From an uncultured Lachnospiraceae bacterium (GTDB taxonomy: Bacteria > Bacillota > Clostridia > Lachnospirales > Lachnospiraceae): a DNA stretch of 32,044 bases. This document shows positions 25,304-32,044 of this stretch, one piece after another. Position 1 is the stretch's first letter. The number at the start of each line of letters is the position of its first letter. Position numbers and translations under genes: made by a program. Location: the NCBI GenBank assembly GCA_947246015.1, contig CAMXQE010000043.1:1-32044 (forward strand), written 5' to 3'. The notes below the pieces were generated by a model, which did no database searches, was not told the DNA's origin, and saw only the letters and a program-made list of their open reading frames with translations.

Positions 25304-26815
25304 TTACACTTTGATTACTCTTACCAATCCATTTTCCACACCCTGTACCCTAAGCTGAAGTTTCTCATATTCCAAAAAAGCTTCTACCATTTCTTCCGTC
25401 AGCCTCTCGCCGGGTACTGCCAGCGGTATTCCCGGCGGATATAGATTTATAAATTCCGCCGCTATCCTTCCGGTGCTGTCTGCCAGCGCAACAGTCTCCT
25501 GCCGTGCCTCATATGCCTCAGCGATAGTCATGGCCGGCTGCGGTATCTGCCGCCTGCCACAGCCGCGCGGACCATACCAATCCCTTATCCGCTGTCCGTC
25601 TGTTTTCTGATTAAAGAGTCCATCGTCTATCTCCAGCAGAGCATCTGCCAGCCGGTTCCATCCTTCTTCCGTATCCATCATAGTGACAATCGCCAATACA
25701 TAAGACCCGGCTGCCATCTCCATCTGCAGATGATACCTCTCTAAGAGGACATCATATAATTCCTGTCCGGTCATTCTGCCGTCCGCTATACCGATTACCA
25801 ACTTACAGGGATCATACCGTCCTGCCGGCTGTCCTGGTTCTTCTTCCCCAAATATTTTCACATAATGACATTTCCCTATGCGCTGTACAAAATCATTCCT
25901 GTATTCCAACAGCCTGTCCAACCGTTCCCGGCCCTCCCGCTGCACAATCTCCATGCAGCTGCTGACCGATGCCATTAACACATAAGAAGGGCTGCTCGTC
26001 TGGAATATCCTTAAATAGCGCTCCACTCTCCTTCTGTCTGCCAGACACTGTCCGGCCCCATCCCTGTTCCTGCTTAAATGTCCGGCAGAACCTACGTTCC
26101 AATGATTCCAGTGCAGCAACGCTGACTGTGTCATCGCCGGGAGTGTCTTGTGTACACTGTGTATCACTAAATCAGCTCCCTGACGCACGGAACTTACCGG
26201 ATACGCCTCATGAAAACCGAAATGCGCTCCATGAGCCTCATCCACTATCAAGGGTATTCCGTAAGAATGAACGATACAGGCTATTTTCTCCACATCCGAT
26301 ACCACTCCCTCATAAGTAGGAGAAGTTATAATGACTGCCGCGCAGTCCGGATTCGCTTTTAACGCCTTTTCCACCGCCGCCGGCTCTATTCCTCCTGCAA
26401 TGCCAAAACCCCATCCATCCTTTCCGTCCAAAACCTCCGGCAGAAGGTAAACTGCCTCCAATTCCCTTAAATAAACCGCATGATATACCGACTTATGACA
26501 GTTACGCCCCATCAGAATCTTGTCACCCCGTTTTGTAACTGCAAAAACTGCACTCAGAATACCACAGGTGCTCCCATTCACGAGATAATAGCTCTGTGCG
26601 GCTCCATACAATTCAGCCGCCCTCTCCTGCTCTCTGCGCAAAATTCCCTGCGCCTGATGGAGATTGTCAAAACCGTCAATTTCCGTAATATCCAGTCCAT
26701 ACCCTGAAGATAAAGCTCCATTTGCCGCTCCTGCACACCTTTTATGTCCCGGCATATGGAACGGATAATAATCCGCACTTCTGTATTTTTCCAATTCTCT
26801 GTATAATTCTGCCAC
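25304..26815 (-). CDS. Orn/Lys/Arg decarboxylase family PLP enzyme (YaaO/SpeA-like)
   Basis: This is a fold-type I PLP enzyme of the short decarboxylase group that includes Bacillus YaaO and SpeA. Substrates in the family are arginine, lysine or ornithine, giving polyamines or their precursors. The actual substrate is not readable here. Features are YYPFHMPGHKR near the N-terminus, GSTCGILSAVFA, HKSVYHA, VDEAHGAHFGF with the PLP-binding Asp and His (D192, H195), and the Schiff-base lysine K223 in HSVHKTLPAMTQSALL. The start is uncertain. I chose the GTG at 26815 because it lies 10 bp after the upstream stop and homologues begin near it. The open frame extends to 26941, which would overlap the HD gene by 116 bp. 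Confidence 0.9.
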   Translation of the reverse strand: MAELYRELEKYRSADYYPFHMPGHKRCAGAANGALSSGYGLDITEIDGFDNLHQAQGILRREQERAAELYGAAQSYYLVNGSTCGILSAVFAVTKRGDKILMGRNCHKSVYHAVYLRELEAVYLLPEVLDGKDGWGFGIAGGIEPAAVEKALKANPDCAAVIITSPTYEGVVSDVEKIACIVHSYGIPLIVDEAHGAHFGFHEAYPVSSVRQGADLVIHSVHKTLPAMTQSALLHWNHWNVGSAGHLSRNRDGAGQCLADRRRVERYLRIFQTSSPSYVLMASVSSCMEIVQREGRERLDRLLEYRNDFVQRIGKCHYVKIFGEEEPGQPAGRYDPCKLVIGIADGRMTGQELYDVLLERYHLQMEMAAGSYVLAIVTMMDTEEGWNRLADALLEIDDGLFNQKTDGQRIRDWYGPRGCGRRQIPQPAMTIAEAYEARQETVALADSTGRIAAEFINLYPPGIPLAVPGERLTEEMVEAFLEYEKLQLRVQGVENGLVRVIKV

Positions 26816-26825
26816 AATTCCATCC

Positions 26826-27401
26826 CTAATACTGTACTTTGGCTCTCTGCCTTTTCCGTAACTCTCCCATGCTTCTCCCATGGCCTTTATGAAGCCCCAC
26901 CGTTTCCAACAATGAACAGTATTTATCCGCAGCCGTAACAATCCATGCTTCTCTGCATTGAGGCGGCACCACTGTCAACGGCCACATATGCTTCTTTATA
27001 ATATCCTTTTCCCTCGGCGTCAGTTTATATTCTTTGGAAGCATTGCGCAACGCTATCCCCGGATGATAAAAGCCATGCAGATTCTTTACATCCCTGTGGT
27101 ACTTATCATGCCAATCATACAGAAAGTAATCATGAAGCAATGCTCCCCTTACCAATTCTTTCCGGTTACATGGTATTCTAAGCTTTCTGCTGATAGCGAG
27201 ACTGCATTTTGCCACATCGATACAATGGTGATTCACTGTCATATTTCCATGCTGGATATATTCCTTGGTTTTATTGAAATTTTCGGAATCCAGTATATCC
27301 CCGCCATACTGCTTTAACAGCTTATGAAGTTCTCTCTGGTTATAAAAAAACTTTTTGTATTTCTGTCTTCTTTTCTCAACCGTCTGTTTTCTGCCCTTCA
27401 T
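26826..27401 (-). CDS. HD-domain phosphohydrolase-like protein
   Basis: This 191-residue protein has the layout of an HD metal-dependent hydrolase. It has histidines at H58-H59 (VNHHCIDVAKCS), the HD pair H90-D91 (GALLHDYFLYDWHDK), H109 and H113 (HGFYHPGIALRN), H138 (IKKHMWPL) and D159 (TAADKYCSLLE). All metal-ligand positions look intact, so it is probably a nucleotidase or phosphodiesterase, but its substrate is unknown. The N-terminus is strongly basic. It lies between the L,D-transpeptidase and decarboxylase genes in the same direction. GGAGG is 12 nt from the ATG. Confidence 0.85.
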   Translation of the reverse strand: MKGRKQTVEKRRQKYKKFFYNQRELHKLLKQYGGDILDSENFNKTKEYIQHGNMTVNHHCIDVAKCSLAISRKLRIPCNRKELVRGALLHDYFLYDWHDKYHRDVKNLHGFYHPGIALRNASKEYKLTPREKDIIKKHMWPLTVVPPQCREAWIVTAADKYCSLLETVGLHKGHGRSMGELRKRQRAKVQY

Positions 27402-27482
27402 ACTCGTTCCATTCCTCCGTGTGAGCCTCAGATATTTTGATGCTGTCCTTTATCATTTAAAAGTTCTTCACACATCCCATTT

Positions 27483-28877
27483 TTAATAATAACATACCAC
27501 AGGGAATCCGGTATATACATATTCATAAATAATTTTTGCCTTTTCATACGGAAGATTAATACATCCATGGGAACCGTTGGTACGATAGATTTCCCCTCCG
27601 AACGAACTCCTCCATGTTGCATCATGCATCCCGATATTTCCGTTAAAAGGCATCCAGTATGACACTGGCGTTGCATAATCCGCGCCTCTTAATACCGCAT
27701 TCCGTGTCTTATAAGTCAGGCCAAATACTCCTGCCGGCGTACTCCATCCTCTTGATGCGTTTCCTGAGACAAAATCGCTTTCCAACACGATTTCCCCTTC
27801 CACGTACAAATACAGGTGCTGTTCTCCCAAATCAATCTCCACATAAGTATCGTCAATCACCACTTGCCATGATTCCGGCTCTTTCTCACTGTGAACGGGC
27901 TGCTTCTCTATATTTTCTCCATTTTTTATTGCTTTAACCAGTTCCGATGCTTCCGCCTCCTGATCTGTCAGCCATCCAAACACCCCATTATTTAAATCGA
28001 TTTCTCTGCCGTCCGTTGTCTCAAAGACCTTACTCTTTCCATAAGTATCATATTCCTCTGATTGTTCCTCTACAAACTCTCCAACTGCATCCTCATCTAA
28101 TTCCACTTTATCTTTTTCCACACTCATCCATTTTCGGATTGTCTCCCCGTCTACAAGAACTTCATTTCCATTCCAATCATAGACAATCCGGGCTGAAACA
28201 TATCGGTTTGCCTGTTCCAATGCTGCCCTGAGATGTTCATCCCCCTCATCCATATCCGCTTCCTTGTAACATCCGGATTCCTCCAAGTCTAAATCTGCAT
28301 GTAATGTCAGAAGCGCTTCTTCTATTTTCTCTTTTGCCTTCTCTTTTATCACTTCCGTACCCGGTCTGGCATCCATGATTACATATTGCCCTTCTTCCTC
28401 CTCATAAGTAATATAAGCATCTCTTGGCGCCCTTATATTTTCCCGCCTGAAAAAAGCCAGCCCATTTATTTTCTGTTCCAAAGCCTCCTTGTCATAGTGC
28501 GCGATTCTGGGCAGCTCATAATCATAACCCTTAAAAAATCCTGAAATCCAAAATGCCGGTTTCTGTTCCCGCATAATTTGAATTAACGAATCCCCAAATA
28601 TATACTGCATATCAATTTCATCCGGAAGAATCACATCACATATATCTTCACGGCCTGTTATTTCCAAGGAATAGCCGGACAACCTTTCATATATCAGATA
28701 CTCAGCTTCCACCGGAGTCATATAACTATAATCTTCCCCGCCAATCGTCGTATGGTAAAAAAAATGGTCCTCAAAATATACGGCAATAGCTGCATAAGTA
28801 CCCGCCGCTAAAAGCAATACCACCACCAATGCAGTAATCGCCAGCTTCTTTGCCAGTGCTTTTTTACTTCCTTCCAT
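27483..28877 (-). CDS. L,D-transpeptidase (YkuD) membrane protein
   Basis: This 464-residue enzyme is predicted to make or edit 3-3 cross-links in peptidoglycan, outside the membrane. A basic N-terminus and one membrane segment (about 11-33) act as signal anchor. A long extracellular linker (about 40-330) with the look of repeated PG-binding-type domains follows. The YkuD catalytic domain runs from about 340 to the end, with H437 and nucleophile C439 in GSHGCINLP. Supporting segments are IDLGEQHLYLYVEGE, TPAGVFGLTYKTRN, and YWMPFNGNIGMHD. It probably starts the long operon that continues through HD, decarboxylase, pyk and holB. No terminator is visible between it and the HD gene. Confidence 0.93.
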   Translation of the reverse strand: MEGSKKALAKKLAITALVVVLLLAAGTYAAIAVYFEDHFFYHTTIGGEDYSYMTPVEAEYLIYERLSGYSLEITGREDICDVILPDEIDMQYIFGDSLIQIMREQKPAFWISGFFKGYDYELPRIAHYDKEALEQKINGLAFFRRENIRAPRDAYITYEEEEGQYVIMDARPGTEVIKEKAKEKIEEALLTLHADLDLEESGCYKEADMDEGDEHLRAALEQANRYVSARIVYDWNGNEVLVDGETIRKWMSVEKDKVELDEDAVGEFVEEQSEEYDTYGKSKVFETTDGREIDLNNGVFGWLTDQEAEASELVKAIKNGENIEKQPVHSEKEPESWQVVIDDTYVEIDLGEQHLYLYVEGEIVLESDFVSGNASRGWSTPAGVFGLTYKTRNAVLRGADYATPVSYWMPFNGNIGMHDATWRSSFGGEIYRTNGSHGCINLPYEKAKIIYEYVYTGFPVVCYY

Positions 28878-28949
28878 TTCCTGCCACCTGCTATCTCCTT
28901 ATATCTCTCGTAAGCGCCTTAACCGGCGCCTGTAAAATCCTGACTGTAT

Positions 28950-28978
28950 ATTATATCATATAATTTCGTATTTAGAAA
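28950..28978 (-). promoter_or_regulatory. Probable promoter of the L,D-transpeptidase-rsmI operon
   Basis: The minus strand has TTTCTA (28973-28978), 17 bp, and a perfect -10 TATAAT (28950-28955), about 70 bp before the start codon. The leader carries a small hairpin, GGCGC-N6-GCGCC, near 28916-28929. The rest of the 226-bp gap up to the coaBC terminator shows no gene. Confidence 0.6.
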
Positions 28979-29054
28979 CACGTCCTGCGCCAAAAATAAA
29001 AACATGCATGGGGTACGTGCTGTAAAACAGCTAATTTCCTTACGCCCCCTGTGC

Positions 29055-29097
29055 ATATAAAAAACGCCGGCTGCATAATCCCGCTGCTGGCGTTTCT
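29055..29097 (-). terminator. Intrinsic terminator after coaBC
   Basis: The minus strand pairs AAACGCC (29089-29095) with GGCGTTT (29062-29068). Further GC pairs are interrupted by two single mismatches, and a TTTTTTATAT run follows. It starts a few bases after the coaBC stop codon and should end the GNAT/ECF/coaBC transcript. Confidence 0.8.
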
Positions 29098-29103
29098 AAA
29101 CTA

Positions 29104-30318
29104 TTATACCCGATATTCTGCTTTCCTTTCCATTCTCTTCCGTATGTCATCCACTATATGTCTTGCTACTTCTTCTTTGCTCATCATAGGAAGCTCTACG
29201 CAGCCATCCCTTGTAATGAGTGTCACAACATTAGTATCCGTTCCGAACCCTGCCCCGTCCTGCTTCAGATTATTCGCCACAATCATATCCACATGCTTTT
29301 TTTCCAGCTTCGCCTTTGAATTTTCCACCATGTTTTCTGTTTCCATAGAAAATCCGCATAAAAACTGGCCCTCTCTGCGGTTATTTCCCAGAAACCGGAG
29401 TATATCCTCCGTACGCTCTAATTCGATGGACATCTCTGACTCCTTTTTTTTCAGCTTTTCTTCTGAAACGGATATGGGCCGGTAATCTGCCACTGCGGCC
29501 GATTTGATAATAATATCCTGCTCTTCATAATGCTCCTTTACTGCTTCATACATATCATGCGCCGACTCAATTTCTACCACATGTACGAACATCGGCTTTG
29601 GAAGTTCCGTCTTCCCTGTAATCAGCGTCACTTCCGCCCCACGCTGCATACAATGTTTTGCAATAGCATATCCCATCTTCCCTGTGGAATGATTTGTAAT
29701 GAAACGAACCGGGTCAATTCGCTCTCTGGTAGGCCCTGCTGTCACCATGACCTTTTTCCCTGCCAAATCTTTTTCACAATTGATTTCCTTTAAAATATAT
29801 TCCAGCAAAGTCTGCTCCGAAGGCATCTTTCCTGCTCCCGTATCGCCGCATGCCAAATAACCGGTGTCGGGAACTATCACTTCCATACCATAATGCATTA
29901 ATTTCTTTATATTATCCTGCACTACCGGATTTTCATACATATGCGTATTCATCGCCGGTGCAACAATCTTCTTACAGCTGCATGCCATTACCGTTGTTGT
30001 CAGCATATCATCTGCTATTCCATTCGCCATTTTACCGATTACATTCGCAGAAGCCGGCGCTATCAGGACCAAATCCGTCCGCTTGGCCAGTGATACATGT
30101 TCCACACTAAATTCAAAATTCCTGTCAAATGTATCAATCAGGCATTTATTCCCGGTTAGTGTCTCGAACGTAATGGGATTAATAAAATTTGTTGCATTTT
30201 CCGTCATCAATACCGTTACATCCGCTCCCAGTTTTTTTAACATACTCGCCAGATTTGCAATTTTATAAGCTGCTATGCTCCCTGTCACTGCAAGTACAAT
30301 ATTTTTACCACACAGCAT
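29104..30318 (-). CDS. coaBC: Bifunctional phosphopantothenoylcysteine decarboxylase / phosphopantothenate-cysteine ligase
   Basis: CoaBC joins cysteine to 4'-phosphopantothenate (CoaB, C-terminal) and decarboxylates the product to 4'-phosphopantetheine (CoaC, N-terminal), two steps of coenzyme A synthesis. The 404-residue protein begins GKNIVLAVTGSIAAYKIANL. It has catalytic H74 in VEHVSLAKR, PAMNTHMYENP with N124, and the cysteine C157 in GYLACGDTGAGKMP. CoaB starts at about 186 with KKVMVTAGPTRERIDPVRFITNHSTGKMG and has AAVADYRP and VANNLKQDGAGFGTDTN. It starts 8 bp after the ECF S-component stop. The product also feeds the ACP prosthetic group used by the fab operon in this window. Confidence 0.96.
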   Translation of the reverse strand: MLCGKNIVLAVTGSIAAYKIANLASMLKKLGADVTVLMTENATNFINPITFETLTGNKCLIDTFDRNFEFSVEHVSLAKRTDLVLIAPASANVIGKMANGIADDMLTTTVMACSCKKIVAPAMNTHMYENPVVQDNIKKLMHYGMEVIVPDTGYLACGDTGAGKMPSEQTLLEYILKEINCEKDLAGKKVMVTAGPTRERIDPVRFITNHSTGKMGYAIAKHCMQRGAEVTLITGKTELPKPMFVHVVEIESAHDMYEAVKEHYEEQDIIIKSAAVADYRPISVSEEKLKKKESEMSIELERTEDILRFLGNNRREGQFLCGFSMETENMVENSKAKLEKKHVDMIVANNLKQDGAGFGTDTNVVTLITRDGCVELPMMSKEEVARHIVDDIRKRMERKAEYRV

Positions 30319-30326
30319 ATCCCAAC

Positions 30327-31004
30327 CTATACCTTTCTTTCCAATCCTTTCCGCATCGCAGAACCAGTCTTTTCTGTTTGCGGGACAATTCGCAGCAGAG
30401 CCAGACTGACCGCTCCCCCAATTACTACTGCCACAATTGCTTCCGGTATCCCATTCACTGCAATAATTCCTAAAATCGCACTATAAACAGTATCCAATGC
30501 AATACTCTTTGCTGCCGCAAATTCCTCCTTAAAGCAAAAATAAATCAGATTCATAACCAGCAAAGTATTCGTAAAGGCTCCGACCGCACAGGCAGCCGGT
30601 ATCGCTACTGCTCTTCTTGCTTTCATATTCCTTAATATTTTCTCTAAGCCCACAAATACAAAATAGGGCACAACACCCACCAAAATCCTAGGTACTAACG
30701 CAATGACAACGCTCCAGGCGTTTCCGCCGATTTCTCCCACCTGATAAAAAGGTGAAAAAGCAAAAGATAACAGACTCGGCTCCAAAGTGTTCTTAATCAG
30801 ACTTGTAATACCAAAAGTCGCACCCAATACCGCGCCCTTTTTCGGCCCAAGTACGATAGAACCCACAATAACCGGTACATGAAGCAATGTTGCTTTGATT
30901 ACAATCAGGTTAATATAACCCACGTTGGGAATGAAAGTCATAACAGCTATAATTGCCATAAAAAGCGCTGTCATAACCATAGATAAGGTTTTTTTGTTAT
31001 TCAT
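30327..31004 (-). CDS. ECF transporter S component, probably pantothenate-related
   Basis: S components bind a vitamin or precursor and work with a shared energising module (EcfA-EcfA'-EcfT). This 225-residue protein has about six membrane helices. The first helix, LSMVMTALFMAIIAVMTFIPNVGYINLIVIKATLLHVPVIVGSIVLGPKKGAVLGATFG, shows the ECF pattern. The ATG at 31004 was chosen because AGGAGG is 7 nt upstream. The longer frame from 31052 lacks such a signal. No ATPase or T-component gene is nearby, as usual for shared-module systems. Its position 8 bp before coaBC suggests pantothenate or another CoA precursor as substrate. This is context inference, and folate or another vitamin is not excluded. 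Confidence 0.88.
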   Translation of the reverse strand: MNNKKTLSMVMTALFMAIIAVMTFIPNVGYINLIVIKATLLHVPVIVGSIVLGPKKGAVLGATFGITSLIKNTLEPSLLSFAFSPFYQVGEIGGNAWSVVIALVPRILVGVVPYFVFVGLEKILRNMKARRAVAIPAACAVGAFTNTLLVMNLIYFCFKEEFAAAKSIALDTVYSAILGIIAVNGIPEAIVAVVIGGAVSLALLRIVPQTEKTGSAMRKGLERKV

Positions 31005-31056
31005 TTTTCTTCCTCCTGTTATCATTCTCTTTTTAGAGATACAATACATCAATAAG

Positions 31057-31085
31057 AAAATAACATATTCACCAAAAAATGTAAA
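31057..31085 (-). promoter_or_regulatory. Weak candidate promoter for ECF-coaBC
   Basis: The minus strand reads TTTACA (31080-31085), 17 bp, TATTTT (31057-31062), a modest match in the AT-rich gap between the GNAT gene and the ECF gene. No terminator is seen in that gap, so read-through from the GNAT gene is equally possible. Confidence 0.35.
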
Positions 31086-31093
31086 CCGGGAAT

Positions 31094-31624
31094 CTATAAT
31101 TTACATTCCAACTGACAGTCAAAAGGTTCCGCCTCTACATGCCCCTGATGGTACATCTGTGCCTCCACACATCCCATAGCCTTATAAAATGCCTGTGTTT
31201 CCACAGCCGAATGAGCAGAAATATACAGTTTGTCAGCGCCGGATTTTACAGCCCATTCTTTTGCTGCCATAAATAAAACCTTTCCTATCCCCTGACCTCT
31301 CATATCTTCTGACACATGAATACTTGATAAATCCAGATATTTCTGCTCACCCCCGAATAAATCAGGTTCAACAGAAACAAAACCTTTTAAAACACCATCG
31401 CAAAATACAGCATATACCCAACCGCCTGTGTCCACGGTATTCTTTAAACAATCAACCAATGTTTTATACTCTGATTCGGTCCAATCATCAATAAATGGAG
31501 CATCTTTAATGACCCATTCTCCATTCTCCCTCCGCCAGCATTTCGTAACTTCCTGATGGCGGACAAACCCGTTAAACAACTCTCTGCATATTTCATTTTT
31601 ACACAATTCCCTATACTGAATCAT
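31094..31624 (-). CDS. GNAT family N-acetyltransferase
   Basis: This 176-residue protein has a GNAT fold. The acetyl-CoA binding motif A is IHVSEDMRGQGIGKVLFMAAKEWA, with the QGIGK pyrophosphate loop. Motif B is SAHSAVETQAFYKAMGC, and the strand before motif A is LDLSSIHV. The substrate cannot be told. The segment YAVFCDGVLKGFVSVEPDLFGGEQKYLDL is typical of small-molecule GNAT proteins. AGGAG precedes the ATG. It lies between the tRNA genes and the ECF transporter gene, on the same strand, with no clear functional link to either. Confidence 0.88.
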   Translation of the reverse strand: MIQYRELCKNEICRELFNGFVRHQEVTKCWRRENGEWVIKDAPFIDDWTESEYKTLVDCLKNTVDTGGWVYAVFCDGVLKGFVSVEPDLFGGEQKYLDLSSIHVSEDMRGQGIGKVLFMAAKEWAVKSGADKLYISAHSAVETQAFYKAMGCVEAQMYHQGHVEAEPFDCQLECKL

Positions 31625-31682
31625 AAAAACTCCTTTCTCACCATGTTTCTTAATTCTCCTTATATGAAGCGACAGAGTAAAA

Positions 31683-31712
31683 ATAACGGAAATCCTTATT
31701 TTCCTTTAAGAA
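31683..31712. terminator. Weak AT-rich hairpin after tRNA-Lys
   Basis: AAAATAA and TTATTTT enclose 9 bp downstream of tRNA-Lys and upstream of the GNAT gene. On the minus strand the right arm is followed by a short T tract. The stem is entirely A-T, so termination would be poor. It is the only candidate in this gap. Confidence 0.3.
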
Positions 31713-31731
31713 TTCCCGCCATTTCATTTTA

Positions 31732-31804
31732 TGAGACATCGGGGATTCGAACCCCGGACAACTTGATTAAAAGTCAAGTGCTCTACCAACTGAGCTAATA
31801 TCCC
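31732..31804 (-). tRNA. tRNA-Lys (anticodon UUU)
   Basis: The 73-nt minus-strand sequence folds as a tRNA. The acceptor GGGATAT pairs with ATGTCTC using two G-U pairs. The D arm is TTAGCTCAGTTGGTAGAGC. The anticodon stem is CTTGA/TCAAG with loop CTTTTAA (anticodon at 31769-31771). The T arm contains GGTTCGAATCC. The discriminator base is A, and CCA is not encoded. It follows the tRNA-Phe gene on the same strand. Confidence 0.97.
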
Positions 31805-31834
31805 ATCTATGTTTAATTTACACCAACGCTGTAC

Positions 31835-31863
31835 ATATTATCACAGTTTCAATCATTTAGCAA
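31835..31863 (-). promoter_or_regulatory. Promoter of tRNA-Lys
   Basis: The minus strand has TTGCTA (31858-31863), 17 bp, TAATAT (31835-31840), about 30 bp before the tRNA 5' end. A direct repeat AGTTTCAATCA occurs at 31845-31855 and 31865-31875, 20 bp apart, overlapping the promoter. Confidence 0.55.
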
Positions 31864-31937
31864 TAGTTTCAATCAATTTTCTTATTCAAATTTTTTACTT
31901 TCAAACACAATCAAATCGTTACACTTGTATCAATATA

Positions 31938-31981
31938 TAAAATAAAACCTTGTAATAATCACTAACGAAATTACTACAAAG
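31938..31981 (-). terminator. Intrinsic terminator after tRNA-Phe
   Basis: The minus strand forms a 12-bp stem, CTTTGTAGTAAT (31970-31981) with ATTATTACAAGG (31948-31959). It contains two G-U pairs and a 10-nt loop, followed by TTTTATTTTA. It begins 13 bp after the tRNA-Phe 3' end, so the two tRNAs are transcribed separately. Confidence 0.85.
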
Positions 31982-31993
31982 TTTCCTTATTAA

Positions 31994-32044
31994 TGCCCAG
32001 AACCGGAATCGAACCAGTGACACGAGGATTTTCAGTCCTCTGCT
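31994..32044 (-). tRNA. tRNA-Phe (anticodon GAA), truncated by the window edge
   Basis: The minus strand shows the anticodon stem GAGGA/TCCTC with loop CTGAAAA (anticodon GAA), a variable region, a T arm ACTGG-TTCGATT-CCGGT, and the acceptor 3' strand TCTGGGC with discriminator A at 31994. The acceptor 5' strand and D arm lie beyond the right edge. CCA is not encoded. Confidence 0.95.

Noticed and set aside
26816..26941. Upstream extension of the decarboxylase frame overlapping the HD-domain gene
   Set aside because: It lies inside the coding sequence of the HD gene, adds no conserved residues, and a GTG right after the upstream stop gives a better start.
29104..30318. Plus-strand frames antisense to coaBC
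   Set aside because: Every reading is explained by the strongly conserved minus-strand coaBC gene. The plus-strand frames show no family features.

Overview
The window looks like a spore-forming clostridial Firmicute, most likely a Lachnospiraceae-type gut anaerobe. This rests on several things: a FabK-type fatty-acid operon, an spmA sporulation gene, an ECF-transporter S component, clear AGGAGG ribosome binding sites, and a holB-yaaR-ricT-trmN6-rsmI cluster laid out as in Bacillus. No species is claimed. Every gene called here is read from the minus strand, so the region is best read from right to left.

1..8900 holds a complete type I-C CRISPR-Cas locus, in transcription order cas3, cas5c, cas8c, cas7, cas4, cas1, cas2, leader, array. 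The array has six identical 32-bp repeats and five complete spacers of 33-34 bp, and continues past the left edge. Cas8c appears to carry an internal translation start for the small subunit Cas11c. The leader contains two inverted repeats. Cas1-cas2 are separated from cas4 by 204 bp that include a possible second promoter.

9000..10480 is a two-gene unit: a TRIC/UPF0126-family membrane protein and spmA, with its own promoter.

10488..17600 is a type II fatty-acid synthesis operon in the order acpP, fabK, fabD, fabG, fabF, fabZ, a FabK-like flavoprotein, fabH. The acetyl-CoA carboxylase genes often found in such operons are absent. A near-perfect sigma-A promoter in front of acpP is overlapped by a palindrome with a TTTGA-N3-TCAAA core. 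A second copy lies between fabK and fabD. Both resemble operators of the MarR-family repressor FabT.

17628..19424 encodes a Cache-domain chemoreceptor that reads towards the fab operon with no obvious terminator.

19586..28877 looks like one long operon: L,D-transpeptidase, HD-domain protein, Orn/Lys/Arg-decarboxylase-family enzyme, pyruvate kinase, yaaR, holB, ricT, trmN6, rsmI. It matches the Bacillus yaaO-tmk-yaaQ-yaaR-holB-yaaT-yabA-yabB-rsmI neighbourhood, but pyk sits where tmk would be. Two tandem 108-bp palindromic units lie between trmN6 and rsmI.

29104..31624 holds coaBC, an ECF S component (probably for pantothenate or a related precursor) and a GNAT acetyltransferase. The right end carries tRNA-Lys(UUU) and a truncated tRNA-Phe(GAA). 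No gene-free stretch exceeds 300 bases. I found no clearly unknown multi-gene system. The most useful leads are the FabT-like operators, the internal Cas11c start, the leader palindromes, the cysteine-tailed FabK-like protein and the tandem palindromic element.
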